A stretch of DNA of 64,000 nt from Paragonimus westermani (GCA_008508345.1 QNGE01000279.1:118854-182853); one strand, 5' to 3'. Shown: positions 1 through 12,700, counted from the stretch's first letter. Made by a program: numbers and translations. Notes: generated by a model not told the origin, from the sequence alone.

Positions 1-1118
1 TGACGACAAGGTGTTGCTGTTTGACAACTTTCAAGCAGCACAAACAATGCTAGACGTTATTTCGCGTTCCACTAAATACTTCGGAATGCACTTTGCAGCC
101 TCAAAATGCAAAGTGATTCTGCAGGATTGCTGTGACCACGTAGATTTGATGTTAGATAATGTGGTGATGGAGGTTGTTGACCGGTTTGTATACCTGGGAA
201 GCTGCATCAGTGGCGGCGGCGGAGGTGTATAGAATGAAATAGAAGCGCGCATCTCCAAGGCTAGGGCGGTATTCGCTAATTTGAGACATCTCTGGTGACA
301 GAGGGGTATTTCTCTGAGGCTTAAAGGTTGTGTATATAAGACAACGGTGAGGGCCGTATTACTTTACGGCAACGAAACCTGGCCGATCAGGATAGAAGAC
401 GTGAACCGTCTTCAAGTATTTGACCACCGATGTCTGTGTTCAATCGCTCGCATCGGGTGGCACCAGAAAGTAAATAACGAGGAGGTTAGAAAGTGGATGT
501 TTAGCAGTGATTGTCAAACGAGTGCTTTTGTTCAATCCCTACGTTTGCGCAAGCTTAGATGGTTAGGTCATGTATTAAGGATGCCAGCTAGTCGTCTTCC
601 ACACCGAGCACTGCTCGCTGACACTGCGACCGACTGGTGTGAAGTGCGAGGTGGTCAGATAATGACCTGGCGTTCACGAAGGTGTTGGCCACTGTGGGTC
701 GTGTTCGTCTGCCGGGCTGGGGCCCTCGCGACTCACAGAATCGGTGGTTGGGGACTCTAGGTGAGATGGCGACTAATCGAGCTCAGTGGCGTGGATGTTG
801 TCGTTGTTTGGCCGAGTCGTCTGTGTACTGAGTGCATTTAATGACGCAGGGTAGTGAAAGCCGTGAGGAATCTGTCTCGCTGATGACGCCATGCTCTCAA
901 TTGCAGCTCGGTTGTTTGTTTGCAAGGTGTGGGCACCTTGATGTTGGATGTTTGAATAGGGACTTAGTCATTTTCAGTAGTTAGGTCCCTTCCCGTCCCC
1001 TACTTTTTTACCTTCTCTCTTTCTATATAGGGTTTGTTGTTTCTTCATGGTTGTTTGTCAGTTAAGAATTAGCGTGAACCACTGATATATTGCTGCCTAT
1101 GGTGATGATGATGAACTG
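1..1118 (+). mobile_element. RTE-type LINE, 3' end (pseudogene), cut by window edge
   Basis: The window opens inside a reverse transcriptase: the first codons read DDKVLLFDNFQAAQ, the stretch just after the catalytic YADD-type motif of RTE-like LINEs. Reading continues through FVYLGSCISGGG (about 186-220), NLRHLW, AVLLYGNETWPIR (350-390), RLQVFDHRCLCSIARI and LRKLRWLGHVLRMP (545-590), which are standard C-terminal landmarks of these polymerases. At least one stop (297-299) and frame changes after about 620 break the frame, so it is a dead copy. The element ends in a short 3' UTR and a TGATGA-rich tail at 1073-1118. The same family recurs at 30640-32470, 34740-37180 and 51980-52500, and as a bare tail at 28223-28264. 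Family name is by motif resemblance; clade placement is inference. Confidence 0.85.
1073..1118 (+). repeat. RTE 3' tail with TGATGA run
   Basis: The sequence gtgaaccactgatatattgc followed by a GATGATGATGA run closes the RTE copy. A nearly identical stretch lies at 28225-28264, isolated and flanked by a target-site duplication, which confirms this as the true 3' terminus of the element. Confidence 0.8.
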
Positions 1119-2091
1119 TTAGTTCGGCAAGAATACCGTTCGAAATTGTATCCATTTCATGCTTCAAACCCTCTGACTGAATGGAGCCGATGTGAAGATA
1201 TTCCAAAGTCACCTGACCGACACTTACTCATGCAAACCTCCACCGGCCAAATCCCAACTCTTGAACGGAAAAGGGAGCGACGTGTGATTATTGATTGCCA
1301 CTCTGCCAAACAATAGTTGGCGTTTCGTGATACCATAGCTCCCCCGTTTGTAAACGCTGCCCATTCCTTCATGTGTACTGTAGAACATAAAATTAAACAC
1401 GGACAGGTTGCAAGGCATACAGGATACAAATAAGACGAGCTGAATTTGCCGCACTTTTACATATGCGCACTCGCATTTCCGCATTCAACAAGAGTTTTTC
1501 AGTCTGGTTTTCCACCAGTTCCTGAAAGACCTTCAGAGTTATCTGATAATTTTCATCACTATCTGCTGAAACAACTACTGAATAATTGCTTGCTTTATTG
1601 GATTCACTGAATTAACACGCTGAGATTTTATCACAAGACGGAAATGTTATTTGCTCTTATGTCTGAAAGTTAGGTTGGTTGTACCATCTACATGTGTTCC
1701 GGTCCATTCTACAATGATAGTTTGATGACAGATGAGCAGCCCCGCTTTTAACTGATTACTATATATTGTGCTCCCAGATTCATCTCTATCAGACATTCGT
1801 ACAATGACAGGGGGACAAAAGCTCTGTTAGCTCCGTTTATTTCCCAAGTTCTTATTTCTGAAAAGCATAATTATACTGGGTTTCCGAAGGAAGCAATAAT
1901 GTTCGGGTAGGTTGTAGCTTAACTGCATGAGTGTTAGTTTTGTCATTAGCAATCTGCGACCTTCGGTCATGAGACATAGTAGTTTACCCATAATATAAAA
2001 GAACAACATTCATCAGTTAGCATTTCCGGACCGTAAACAAAACAGATATGAGGAAACATCGTGTTTTGCTGTTGCTCATTACCAAATAAAT
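1119..2091. other. No gene recognised
   Basis: Between the RTE tail and the first Penelope repeat I see only short overlapping ORFs on the minus strand (1157-1484, 1827-2173) without recognisable motifs, splice context or repeats. The stretch at 2025-2050 faintly resembles the distal part of the Penelope terminal repeat (compare 6280-6305), but it is too short to call. Confidence 0.5.
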
Positions 2092-2887
2092 CCCTGGTTA
2101 AGAAACAACGAGTTGAAACTAAAAGAGTTATCAGCTTCACAACGTTTCGACCCTCTCGGAGAGCCTTCATCAAGTGATTTAAATCAGAAAATTCGCATTG
2201 TACACGTTTCGATTCAGATAGTTATCAACTGGCACGTGTTTGTGTGTTCAACATGCGGTGTGTAGATAGGCTACCAATAGGATATATAGGCTCACGGTTC
2301 ACCTGACGTCACCATGTGACGACCCTAGGTGTAAACAAGGCCAGATAGTTATTGTGCGTTGTGTGTTTGTGTGTGTCATGCGTGCACTTATTCTACGTAT
2401 GTGTAGACTGTTTTTTATGGGTTGGGTGACAACGATGCCGTAAAACTTTTCCACACGGTGTCACTGTTGTCCACCCAGTGAATCCTGCCAAACAACTGAC
2501 AATTCCAGGCCATTGGAGTGATTCACCGGTTGTGGTGTACTGGCGATCAGCAAGGCTTTCGCCAGTAGATGTTCTTTGTGGTTATGGAAGCCACTTTTTA
2601 ACACAATCGAGTAGGTCGAAACGTTACGAAACCGATGACTCTTTTGGTTTTAACTCGTTTTGACTTAATTAACGTCAGTACAACACACATATCCGTGCTG
2701 TTTACGGTTCGGAACTATTAACTTTTGTTACTATTCGGATTTATCTGTGCAAGCTTGAAGTCAGTTTGTCCAGCCATCGTGTGTTCAACTTTCGATGTAG
2801 TCAGTCATACCTCATACCACAGGCATCACCAGTGTAGTGAATCCAAACAGTATATGGAAACTCAGATGTGAATAGGAAGTCGAAATA
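2092..2887 (-). repeat. PLE-1 terminal repeat, copy A
   Basis: Full-length terminal repeat of about 796 bp, reverse complement of 6104-6893. It contains the hammerhead-like motif at 2144-2173 and a 61-codon open stretch at 2478-2663 that also appears, inverted, at 6326-6511. The segment 2626-2887 is absent from copy B. Confidence 0.85.
2144..2173 (-). ncRNA. Hammerhead-like motif, copy A
   Basis: On the minus strand: TTGATGA, one A, a 7-bp stem closed by a CGA loop, then GAAAC. This matches the order of the hammerhead ribozyme core boxes (CUGAUGA, stem II, GAAA), with U for C at the first position. Hammerhead motifs are known in Penelope-like elements. Stem III and the cleavage triplet are not clear, so activity is not claimed. 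Confidence 0.45.
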
Positions 2888-3392
2888 GAAACTAAAAGAG
2901 TTATCAGCTTCACAACGTTTCGACCCTCTCGGAGAGCCTTCATCAAGTGATTTAAATCAGAAAATTCGCATTGTACACGTTTCGATTCAGATAGTTATCA
3001 ACTGGCACGTGTTTGTGTGTTCAACATGCGGTGTGTAGATAGGCTACCAATAGGATATATAGGCTCACGGTTCACCTGATGTCACCATGTGACGACCCTT
3101 GGTGTAAACAAGGTCAGATAGTTATTGTGCGTTGTGTGTTTGTGTGTGTCATGCGTGCACTTATTCTACGTATGTGTAGACTGTTTTTTATGGGTTGGGT
3201 GACAACGATGCCGTAAAACTTTTCCACACGGTGTCACTGTTGTCCACCCAGTGAATCCTGCCAAACAACTGACAATTCCAGGCCATTGGAGTGATTCACC
3301 GGTTGTGGTGTACTGGCGATCAGCAAGGCTTTCGCCAGTAGATATTCTTTGTGGTTATGGAAACCACTTTTTAACACAATCGAGTAGGTCGA
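2888..3392 (-). repeat. PLE-1 terminal repeat, copy B (partial), contiguous with element body
   Basis: Direct repeat of copy A starting at gaaactaaaagagttatcag (2888) and ending at gagtaggtcgaa (about 3392), after which the sequence diverges from A and becomes the 3' end of the endonuclease ORF. It differs from A by a few substitutions (for example ggtcagata versus ggccagata). It is therefore the element's own 3' end, with A a second unit attached to it. Confidence 0.8.
2917..2946 (-). ncRNA. Hammerhead-like motif, copy B
   Basis: Identical in sequence to the motif at 2144-2173, in the same orientation, 773 bp further on in the second head-to-tail repeat. Confidence 0.45.
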
Positions 3393-5701
3393 AGTCAATT
3401 TGGTTTTGCTTGAGGGTCGCATATGCAGCAGTGGCTGAATAATGTACTAATTTCCGGAGTTGCCCAGGCTTCTTACTACACCTTACATGCTCTTTGGTGT
3501 ATGCTTCCAGCTGGCGGTCAGTCTGTCCAATGTACCAGGCTTGACAATCTTTACATTTAATTCAGTAAACACAGTCTGATTATTCCAGAACTGTTCGTTT
3601 TTCATCTAAGTGGACTAACTTATTCCCTAACGTATTGGTGGCTTTAAATACCACTCTGATATTGTACTGATTGAGGGTCCGTCTAAAATTCTCCGACGTA
3701 TTCCCTTCGTAAGGAATAAAAATAGTCCGTAGTCAGTTCCTGTGCTGCTTGATCTTGTTGAAATTTAGCTCCTGTGTTGGACGCAGAATCTGGCCACAGT
3801 AACCGCAGACTTTCATTGCCGATTTTACAGCCTCGTATTCTTTCGATAGCTCGTCCTCGGAACTGGTCAATAACAGGACCCTATGAAACAAATTGGATGT
3901 AACTGCTTTCTTAGTGCACGTGGGATGTTCTGAGCCGAAGCAAAGGTATCGATTAGAATGGGAGTCCTTTCTGTGCACGCCTGTGTCCAGGTTACCGTCG
4001 GATGTTCTGCGTATTCTGCAGTCTGCAAAACTCAGCTCATGGTTCACTGATTCGTGCTCGATCGTAGACCTGATGTGTTGATGAAAAGAATTTGAGTGCT
4101 TCATGAATTGTTAATAGTTTCTCTGTGTATCACCACCAATGTATCGCCGACCTACCTCCACAGAATTCTAGATGGCTCAGGAAAGCTGGAGAGCAATTTT
4201 TTCTCTAGACCTTGCATGAACAATTTAGCCACCGTGGGAGAGATGGGTGAGCCCACCGTTGACCCATCTGTTTAATGATAGAGGTCCCTCTTGAACGTAA
4301 AGAAGGTGGACCATAAGTAATGCTCCGTAGCGTCTTTAACCTCATTAACTGATAAACCTGTTTGTTCAGCTAAACTGGTACTTGCTTGTGATGATTGTCA
4401 TTGAACATATACTTTCACGTTAATTATTGAGGTTCAGGTTGTACACTTTTGATACGGCGTGTAATTCTAACACAAGCGTTTGATTGTTGTTAATTCGTTG
4501 TGTTCTGCTCAATTCGGAAATACCGGTTACTGGTCTCACGTTAAGTTATATCTATTCACGAAACATTACATTGCTGCATGGAGATGGCGAATCACCTCCA
4601 GACTTTCAGTCACTGGAATCTTGGTGAACAGCGAAACAATATCAAGGCTGACCAGACATTCAACTGGGGTTAAGTTAAGTTCATTTTGTTCAGTAACCAG
4701 TTGTTTGGAATTCTAAATAGAATGGTCTGTGCATTTTACAAGAGGTTCAAGAATACGAGACAAAAATTTGACCAGGACATGTGTTGGACTTCCTGTGTAG
4801 ACAACAGTTGAGTGTAGTGGAATCTCGGGCTTAGGTATTTTTTGTAAACCGTAAAACCTCGAAGCTAATGCTGCTTCTGTATATAAGGTGAACCAGGACG
4901 ACTTGCCCAGGCTGACTTTCATCTATCGGAGCAAAGTTGCCGTTGAAGCTTTCGATTTGTTCAAAGTGGAGCGCTGTTTCTCCACCGGAATTATAATGTA
5001 CGGACCATCTGAAATGTGGTCATCTGCTTTGCGTTCATAATCTACTTTGTACAGGATGACTACTTGATTCACTTTGTCTACTTTTGTGATGATTATTGAC
5101 TGATAAGACCGCAATGTTTTGAGTGCATCTTGCTCCTTGGTACTTGGGTTACTTGGTTGTGATTTTTTATTTTTAATGATCCTGGCGACCTGTGCCCGAG
5201 CTTCGTTCGCGTTATCGACTGACAACATCTGCCGATATTCTTCCAGTGCCGGAACCACTTCCAGTGTGCTTAGAAGTCTAGGGCTGACATTGAAAATCAA
5301 CCCCTTGTTCAAGAGTTTGTTTTCAGCTTTTGAGAGTGCACAATCTGACAGGTTTACTACGGGTTAAATAATGGTATCTCGTATACTTAAGGCTGATCAG
5401 TCGCTTCATTATATAACCAGTGAAAGGAGGTTGTTAGACGTTTTCTGCTGTCTTTGTTTTACTATATCGTTCTGATGGGGAGCTTGTCGTCTCACAAAAT
5501 CTCGAATCACCAAGAGTGTAACAGGAGGTAGCAAGGATTCCAACCGTTTGTCCAACTGCCGGATATCCCGTCGATTTTGTAATATATGGACAGAACAATT
5601 GTGGATTCGCAAACGAAGATATGTACGTTCAGCAACTCGGGAGGCACGCCTAGCTCGCTCCGAACCGCCTGGCGGTCTGACTGGTGTAACGTTTTGTACA
5701 C
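3393..5701 (-). pseudogene. PLE-1 reverse transcriptase / GIY-YIG endonuclease remnant
   Basis: Reading from high to low coordinates I see, in broken frames: N-terminal segment NKGLIFNVSPRLL and SIIITKVDKVNQVVILYK (5312-4923), ASRFYGLQKIPKPEIPL (about 4870), LVSLDIVSLFTKIPV (about 4640, the first catalytic Asp block), a degenerate GSPISPTVAKLFMQGLE block (about 4240), FHQHIRSTIEHE and HRKDSHSNRYLCFGSEHP (4080-3910), NLFHRVLLL (3895), IPYEGNTSENFRR (3720-3690) and the endonuclease start YxIKCKDCQAWYIGQTDRQL (about 3560-3500). These blocks and their order are diagnostic of Penelope-like polyproteins with a C-terminal GIY-YIG nuclease. Several stops and frameshifts make it a pseudogene. The last codons run into terminal repeat B. 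Confidence 0.85.
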
Positions 5702-5807
5702 TATTTTCTACTTCATATTTTTATTGTTATTCGTGCCTTTTCATCTTCTTCAACCTCACATGTACACATGATGTTTCAACGAGGTTAATCGATCCACAGA
5801 GTAATCA

Positions 5808-6103
5808 ATGATTTTCAAATTACACTTACGAGTTCGCGAGTTCTGCATTCTGTTTGCTGTCTGGGTCGGTGGCGTACAAATCTTCGGAAGAGTAAAAATT
5901 CAGCGGAATCAACCGTTTAGTTTGGTAAAGTTATTTATTCATTTATTTATCTGTCGTTGGAATTATCTCGGTCGTGACATCAAGACTATCTGGGGGACAC
6001 ACGACAAGTAGTATCAGTGAGAATCTTCATTTGGTGTAGTGGAACACTAAACCAACGTGCCTCCACGAACTATTGTAAGTTGTTTGTTTTCCTTTTTATC
6101 AGA
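5808..6103. other. Interval between PLE-1 body and inverted repeat C
   Basis: About 300 bp with one short plus-strand ORF (5808-6011) lacking any recognised motif. Probably 5' untranslated sequence of PLE-1. Confidence 0.3.
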
Positions 6104-6893
6104 TTTCGACTTCCTATTCACATCTGAGTTTCCATATACTGTTTGGATTCACTACACTGGTGATGCCTGTGGTATGAGGTATGACTGACTACATCGAAAG
6201 TTGAACACACGATGGCTGGACAAACTGACTTCAAGCTTGCACAGATAAATCCGAATAGTAACAAAAGTTAATAGTTCCGAACCGTAAACAGCACGGATAT
6301 GTGTGTTGTACTGACGTTAATTAAGTCAAAACGAGTTAAAACCAAAAGAGTCATCGGTTTCGTAACGTTTCGACCTACTCGATTGTGTTAAAAAGTGGCT
6401 TCCATAACCACAAAGAACATCTACTGGCGAAAGCCTTGCTGATCGCCAGTACACCACAACCGGTGAATCACTCCAATGGCCTGGAATTGTCAGTTGTTTG
6501 GCAGGATTCACTGGGTGGACAACAGTGACACCGTGTGGAAAAGTTTTACGGCATCGTTGTCACCCAACCCATAAAAAACAGTCTACACATACGTAGAATA
6601 AGTGCACGCATGACACACACAAACACACAACGCACAATAACTATCTGGCCTTGTTTACACCTAGGGTCGTCACATGGTGACGTCAGGTGAACCGTGAGCC
6701 TATATATCCTATTGGTAGCCTATCTACACACCGCATGTTGAACACACAAACACGTGCCAGTTGATAACTATCTGAATCGAAACGTGTACAATGCGAATTT
6801 TCTGATTTAAATCACTTGATGAAGGCTCTCCGAGAGGGTCGAAACGTTGTGAAGCTGATAACTCTTTTAGTTTCAACTCGTTGTTTCTTAACC
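6104..6893 (+). repeat. PLE-1 terminal repeat, inverted copy C
   Basis: Reverse complement of copy A, running from atttcgacttcctattcaca to caactcgttgtttcttaacc. It carries the hammerhead-like motif at 6816-6845 in plus orientation. Copies A and C could pair as arms of a large hairpin around the element body. Confidence 0.85.
6816..6845 (+). ncRNA. Hammerhead-like motif, inverted copy C
   Basis: Plus-strand copy: TTGATGA at 6816-6822, stem 6824-6830 with 6834-6840, CGA loop 6831-6833, GAAAC 6841-6845. Same sequence as the two inverted copies on the other side of PLE-1. Confidence 0.45.
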
Positions 6894-9502
6894 AAGGATT
6901 CACTTTATAAATCCTTCATTTACTGGGATCTAGCAGTACACTTCACAATTCGGGAAGCATTCAGCACGCCAACTATTCCTCACTGTATGCTTCAAGAAAT
7001 GAAGCAGCCGAATCAGCCTACCCCTTCTCCAAACACCGACGGTGATTCATGGAGTTGTTACCAGGAACGGTGGAATATTTCCGCATAATTATTTGTCTGT
7101 TTTCCACAAAGAATGAAGTTTTCCCGAAAAATGTAGTTATTTATTCACCACAAGGGAATCGTATTTGCTTTTGACGTTACAATGTGCCTGTACAATCAGT
7201 TCATCATTCCTTCTGCATGTAGTTTGGCGTTTTGTCTCATCTGCATTCCGATAATCTCGAATGTAACGGAACGAAAAGGTTATCCTAACTGCCAGTGTGG
7301 TCATTGAAAATACATACGCATCTTAACGCATTGTTCGAAATTTTCAACTACGTTCACACAAAGTTGCACCTGTACCACCAAAACCTCTGGTTTGTCTATC
7401 CCTTGTATTTGACATCATATTCACATACCTTGCTAAGGTTTGCTCCCAGATAGATATTGTCTGACATTAGTGGATCCTATTGACGATCACCAGAAGTTTG
7501 GTTCTATTATACCGTCTTGTTTTATTCCAATATTGACTTCAGAGAGGTACCACGCTTCCTGTTAGTAGGTGATCGAACCTACTTTATTGCAAAGCGCGTT
7601 CAATACCTGCTAAAAACAGTGCGCTGCAGACATTTGTTGCTAGTCCTCCGACATTTCCCCTGTCAAGGTATTGCAGACACCATTGTCTCTCTATCTAGAA
7701 GTTTACTTCATTGATTTTCTCCTCAGCTTCTGAACTATATCGTGAGGTAAATAGTTTTCTAGCGCGGTATTGCATTGCTGTGTATCCCACTGCTGGTGAA
7801 GGCTCCTCAACGTTGTTCAAGTACTGCACATCGTGAAAAACTATGCCATTTTTGAGACTGACAGAAGCCGGTTGTTAGCATTCTTCCCAAACCATAATGC
7901 TTAACAGGCTGTACAGAAGAAAATGCTAGTTAGTTGACCTATCAGATGAATTGGTACACAATTGATAATAGAGCAAGTCCTACACTTACTGCTAAGTGAT
8001 TCCTGTCCCTTGGTTTGTCTTCCATTCAGGTAAAAGACAGCAGAGAACTAGCAAGGAATACAAAGATATTCTAGCACGAAAAACCAAAATCTAAGGGCGT
8101 CGGTGCCATGTTAAACCTATGGCACATTTAATGGTTGCAGTTATGCTTGCGTTGTCTGTTTGATGTATTTGTTTAGTGCACCATTGACGGTATTCCGCTC
8201 CACATTGACATAAAACCATATTATACTTATATTCGTTGGGAACTACAGGCATTAGTCAGTGCGACGTTGCAAGTTATTGACAGTTACACCGCTGCTAGCT
8301 CCCAAATGTTGTGGAGATTGCTTTACACTATTATACTTCTATCCATCACCGAAGTGGAACTCCACCAACAGCACAACTACTGACGCACAAAAAGTAAAGA
8401 TAGTTAATCGGTGATCTGAACAATGTTTCTATCTAAGAAATCAGCGCCATTATTAAAGAATTTAACTACAGTGTAGGCATCACAAAATGGGAACAGGTGT
8501 GACAACTGTTGGAAAACTTCCTAGGCTTGATACACCCTCTGTTTAGACTAATGTGCACTCCCACCATTGCGTTATAATCTACGAACTTGGCAGTTTTGCA
8601 ACGTGGTGGACTGTCTGCTTGGTGTAGAGTCTGTTACCATTTCGATCTTTTGTTACGTACCATTCTTCATACCGGTTATGTTCATTGTACATATTAACTA
8701 CTTGTCTATTGTTTGAATCAAAACACTACTTCGTCCTCGCGCGTTACGCCTTCTGCTCGCACGTGGTCCCTGTTATCGTGAGCTAACCGTGGCAACGTTC
8801 ATTTAGCTCGCTGGAGGAACGAAATCTGTTATTACTAAAGGGGAGAATCTTCTTGCAATACGCAGCAGACTTAGTGTAGTGGAATTAGTTGCGGACACCT
8901 ACTGTGAGTTTTTGTATTTGCCTTGAGGTACTGTTCCCCCAACTCTCCGCTCCACTACATTGGCGTTCATGCTGTTCCATTTGTAATTCTGCTAATCGTG
9001 CTTACTTATTTTATCATATTACCTAATGCATAATTTCCTTAACTTGAAAAAACATGGATACAACACACTTCGGAATAAATTCCACTATGTATATATGTTG
9101 GTTCTCCCTACAACTCCGGGGAATGGCCGTTGGCTGAAACATTCCAACGTTAGATTATATGTCGGTTACATTGCTCTTCAACATCGATCACGCCAAGAAA
9201 ACCTCAACTACTCCACAATAACACTGGATCTTACATGAGCTGTGTTTAACTTAGGTGAGTGGAACCCCTGATTTCAACCGTACATTTTTGTGAAAATTCG
9301 CTGCAGATATTAGTTGCATTATACCTCCGTCATATTGGGTCAGGTGACTACGTGAACTTAATTTTACCCAGGTTGTCAGATGTCGCGCCTGATCTAATGT
9401 GAGATTACAGCAGGATTCAGCTAAACAAGTACATGGTCTGGCAATCCCTAGAGCTGCCGTTTTTTGAAGGGTTGACGGGACAGCACATATTCTTATGTAT
9501 GC
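6894..9502. other. No gene recognised
   Basis: About 2.6 kb of apparently non-coding sequence. ORFs are all shorter than 75 codons (for example 7517-7714, 9026-9238) and show no family motifs. No tandem repeats or tRNA-like folds were spotted by eye. Confidence 0.5.
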
Positions 9503-9730
9503 CCACCTGCTGCAAATGTAACAGGCAAACCGGACGTTCTGGCTTCGTACATCCCATACACTCGTAAACCCACTTTGTGCAACGTGCGGACACCGGGGGA
9601 CAGCGTTCCTCAGAAGTAAGGTTTCCAACGAGAGTCCTGTAACAGGAGATAACAGAAACAAACGTGAGCTGAAGGCCCAGTGAGACATGCGCACGACGTA
9701 CACAAACGAAAAGCAAAACGGCGTCAACAG
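9503..9730 (-). repeat. Dispersed repeat R1, copy 1
   Basis: About 225 bp strongly similar to 22660-22875 in the same orientation, sharing gccggacgttctggcttcgt-type and cggcgtcaacagca-type blocks. The minus strand is open (9251-9733, 160 codons) and reads MSHWAFSSRLFLL and SQNVRFACY, closely similar to the open frame of the second copy. It may be a fragment of a longer transposable element. I do not recognise the encoded sequence. Confidence 0.65.
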
Positions 9731-12700
9731 CAAGCTACGTTAAACAAAAAGACAAAAATTCGCGACACATTATTACACGTTTGTACGACAATCCTCGACC
9801 TGTCGAATAAATTACCGTTGAACGTATGACGACTGTATTACGTTTGACAGAAAATCGCTGGCCACGACCAGAGTCTTCATTTATTCCCTTCGCGATAATC
9901 CCAATTCCCACTCGAGAAAGCTTCTTGGCACGGATCAGGAGATCAACTTGAAAAGAACGATAGGATCGTTCGAATCACAGGCGTTAAGTTGCCGAAGGTG
10001 GTTCTCTCATATTTCGTTCGTCTTTACTCCCCACTGCTGCACCTTTGTTTATATGTAGTTTGGGTTCATTTGTCTTTCACCACTCCACCATTACGCGACT
10101 TATTGTTTGGTCGTGTCCACGTGAATCATTGGTCTCGGAAGTTGCGAATTTGGTAGATTCACTGTTGGGGTTCGTTGTTATTTTCCTCAATTCACTGTTT
10201 TAATTCTTTTCTCATACCCTAACATCTTATCCATAAAAATCTGGGCAATATGATCATCTTCCCTTTTGGGGCAGAATCGGCTGCCTAGTGGGCTGTGAAT
10301 TTATAGACGCTCACCGCATTACGGATGCGACCACTCCAAATCCGACTTATCGACAAACGTTGCCAGCAGACCGAGTGCAGCTCGAAGAACCACTAGATGC
10401 CCGGGGTTAACACACCCAGCGATTTGCATGTTTTCTAGACGACCTGTCATCCAGTAGTTTTTTCGTTTGGTATTGTTTGCGATCACAGTAGAGTCGACTG
10501 TTGAAAATGAGTAAAGGTGCTACTACGGAAGGTAATTTGACCTTTGAACAGTTACACCCCACGGGGTTGTTTACGTATATCCCCCCTCCAACCTAAGGAG
10601 TTGTAACTGTTGGTCACAGAGTGGGCTTGAGTTAGACAACATCTTCTTTTCTAATCACTTGAAAAATATGCGATTTGTTGATTTCCCCAACTGTTGGCCT
10701 CTGATTTCTTTCCACTCACATAGCGTGCAAAGAACAGGGATGGACAACCTCTAGGCAGGATGTTGCATCGCATCATTCCGTCCCCAATTTCTAACGGGCA
10801 TCGATTACGGTATCCAAATGCCTATTCGCGGCGAGGTGTTTTCTGCGCATCTTGTGAAAAAAACATTTGGTTATGCGATCCAATCAGTAACTTCTGCTGA
10901 ATATCACATATCTCTCCACAAAAAGTGCTAAACAACATAGCTGACAGCGCGCAGCAAACAAAGAAAAACCGTATCGGTATACCGAATACATAGTTCCTTG
11001 GAAGCTTAAGTTATATAGGCACACGTGATAGTGGCTTACGAACCGAACGTTAAACAACAACGACGCTCACCGCAGTTGGAAAGCCTTAAACCGGGTCGTA
11101 CGCATTGAACGAAGAACAGCATAAATGTCGTTTGTTTGCTGAATGAAGCATTGGACAATCCAGTCATCGTTAAGTGGTAAAACGTTTGCTGAGATAATAA
11201 GTATTGTATACTTCACAAGCGGGCAAAACTTATGGGGTGATCAGCTGATATTCCCACCTTGGAGGAACTGACATATTGCGCATTGGTTCTCACACATTCT
11301 TTCACTGAGAGTCGATAGGTCTCAACACACTACAGGCATCAATAACGCATGTTGATGTGTACCGCTAGGTGGGATTCACCTAGGTGCGACAAAACTCTTC
11401 ACCACATACCCAATGCAATCTAGTCAGGAGTAGGTTGAACCGTTTGGAAAAGTGTTTCTCTCAGAGTGGAAGTGTTTGTAAATCCCATTTGTGAATGAAG
11501 GAGATAGGAGGTTGGATAGCCGCCAGGAAACACAAGGTCACAAACCGCGTTGGTGTTTACACCATCGCCTGGTGCTAGGCTGATGAAACCCTACATGGCC
11601 CGCTGTGGTTCGGAACGAGACACCGAATCCACAACGAGTACTGCTTCATTATATTCGCCGGTAAACCACTGATCCACTGTTCGGCGATTGTTTAGCACGG
11701 ACAAAAAGTTAATGGCACTCTGCCGTATGGAAGACTTTAAAACCTCAAGTCTAGTCTCATTGCAGTAAGAAAGCCTACAAAAGAACCCGTGACTTTCAAA
11801 GTGCCGCGAGCGCCCAGCCACACTAATGCGGCGTTCCTCAAACTTACTGACACTCCGAACCTCAGAGTCTAACTTAGTCATATCACACTCAAATTTGATT
11901 CGGAATAGAGTTTTATTGAATAAGTCTTGTGCTTCTTAAGACACGTTACCAGAACAGCCTGTGTTGGCGTAATTACCGGAATCGCTCAATAAACTGTTGG
12001 ATGAATGGCTGTTGCTACGTTCGTTTAGAGCCATAGGTTGGACTTGAAGCATAACAGTCCTATTCCCCCTCACTACTAGTTGATATAACTGTTGCTGTTT
12101 TGTACATTATCCTCATGGTTAGCTCACTGTTGGCATAAGTGTATATCTTTACGTACCAGGAATCATATCCCAACACTTTCCCCACATAATCACCCGGCGT
12201 CTTCGATGTCTTCAATTCTGGTATTTCTACATCTATCTATCTAACCAACTATATATCAATCATATCATCCTACGTCAAAGTGTTGGTAACACACGCAATT
12301 ACGATGAGCTAGAGAGAGCTCGTAAATTTTCGACGTCATCACTGCCGGTTATCCGGATCGACTCGAATTGCAGAACTGTAACAAATCAGTTGGATTAGAT
12401 ACAGCCAAATAAACATAATCTTTTCTTCCCAAGAGACACGATCTACCAACTTGTCTGGGCTCTAGCTGTCTTCTTCACACGGATGACGCCACAAGGTGTG
12501 CTGAATTAGCTCTATCTAGGATAATTTTGTCCAAAACAGCCATCTCCGTAAGCTATCTTTTGTTATCCTGCTTAAATTATAAAGCAGCTTCTATGCTCAG
12601 TACTTGAAGCATTTGGACGTATTGATAGTGTGCTGTTTAACCCAAGATTCTCTACACCTTTGTGTTCTTCAGGTACACCTAACACTTTTTTCTCCGTTTG

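Larger units (their letters stand above)
2092..6893 (-). mobile_element. Penelope-like element PLE-1 with complex terminal repeats
   Basis: A decayed Penelope-like retroelement reading leftwards. Body: reverse transcriptase plus GIY-YIG endonuclease remnants from about 5701 down to 3393. Left side: two head-to-tail copies of a terminal repeat (A 2092-2887, B 2888-3392). Right side: a full copy in inverted orientation (C 6104-6893). A and C match almost base for base over about 790 bp. B matches A only as far as the junction at about 3392, where the endonuclease ORF takes over. Penelope-like elements are known for such repeats (pseudo-LTRs) in direct or inverted arrangement and for lacking ordinary LTRs. 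This copy looks like a partial tandem insertion plus an inverted terminal unit. Frame breaks show it is not autonomous. Confidence 0.85.

Noticed and set aside
2478..2663. Repeated 61-codon ORF (also 3251-3442 and 6326-6511) considered as a small gene
   Set aside because: It is carried by the Penelope terminal repeats and reads antisense to the endonuclease end; a by-product of repeat copies.
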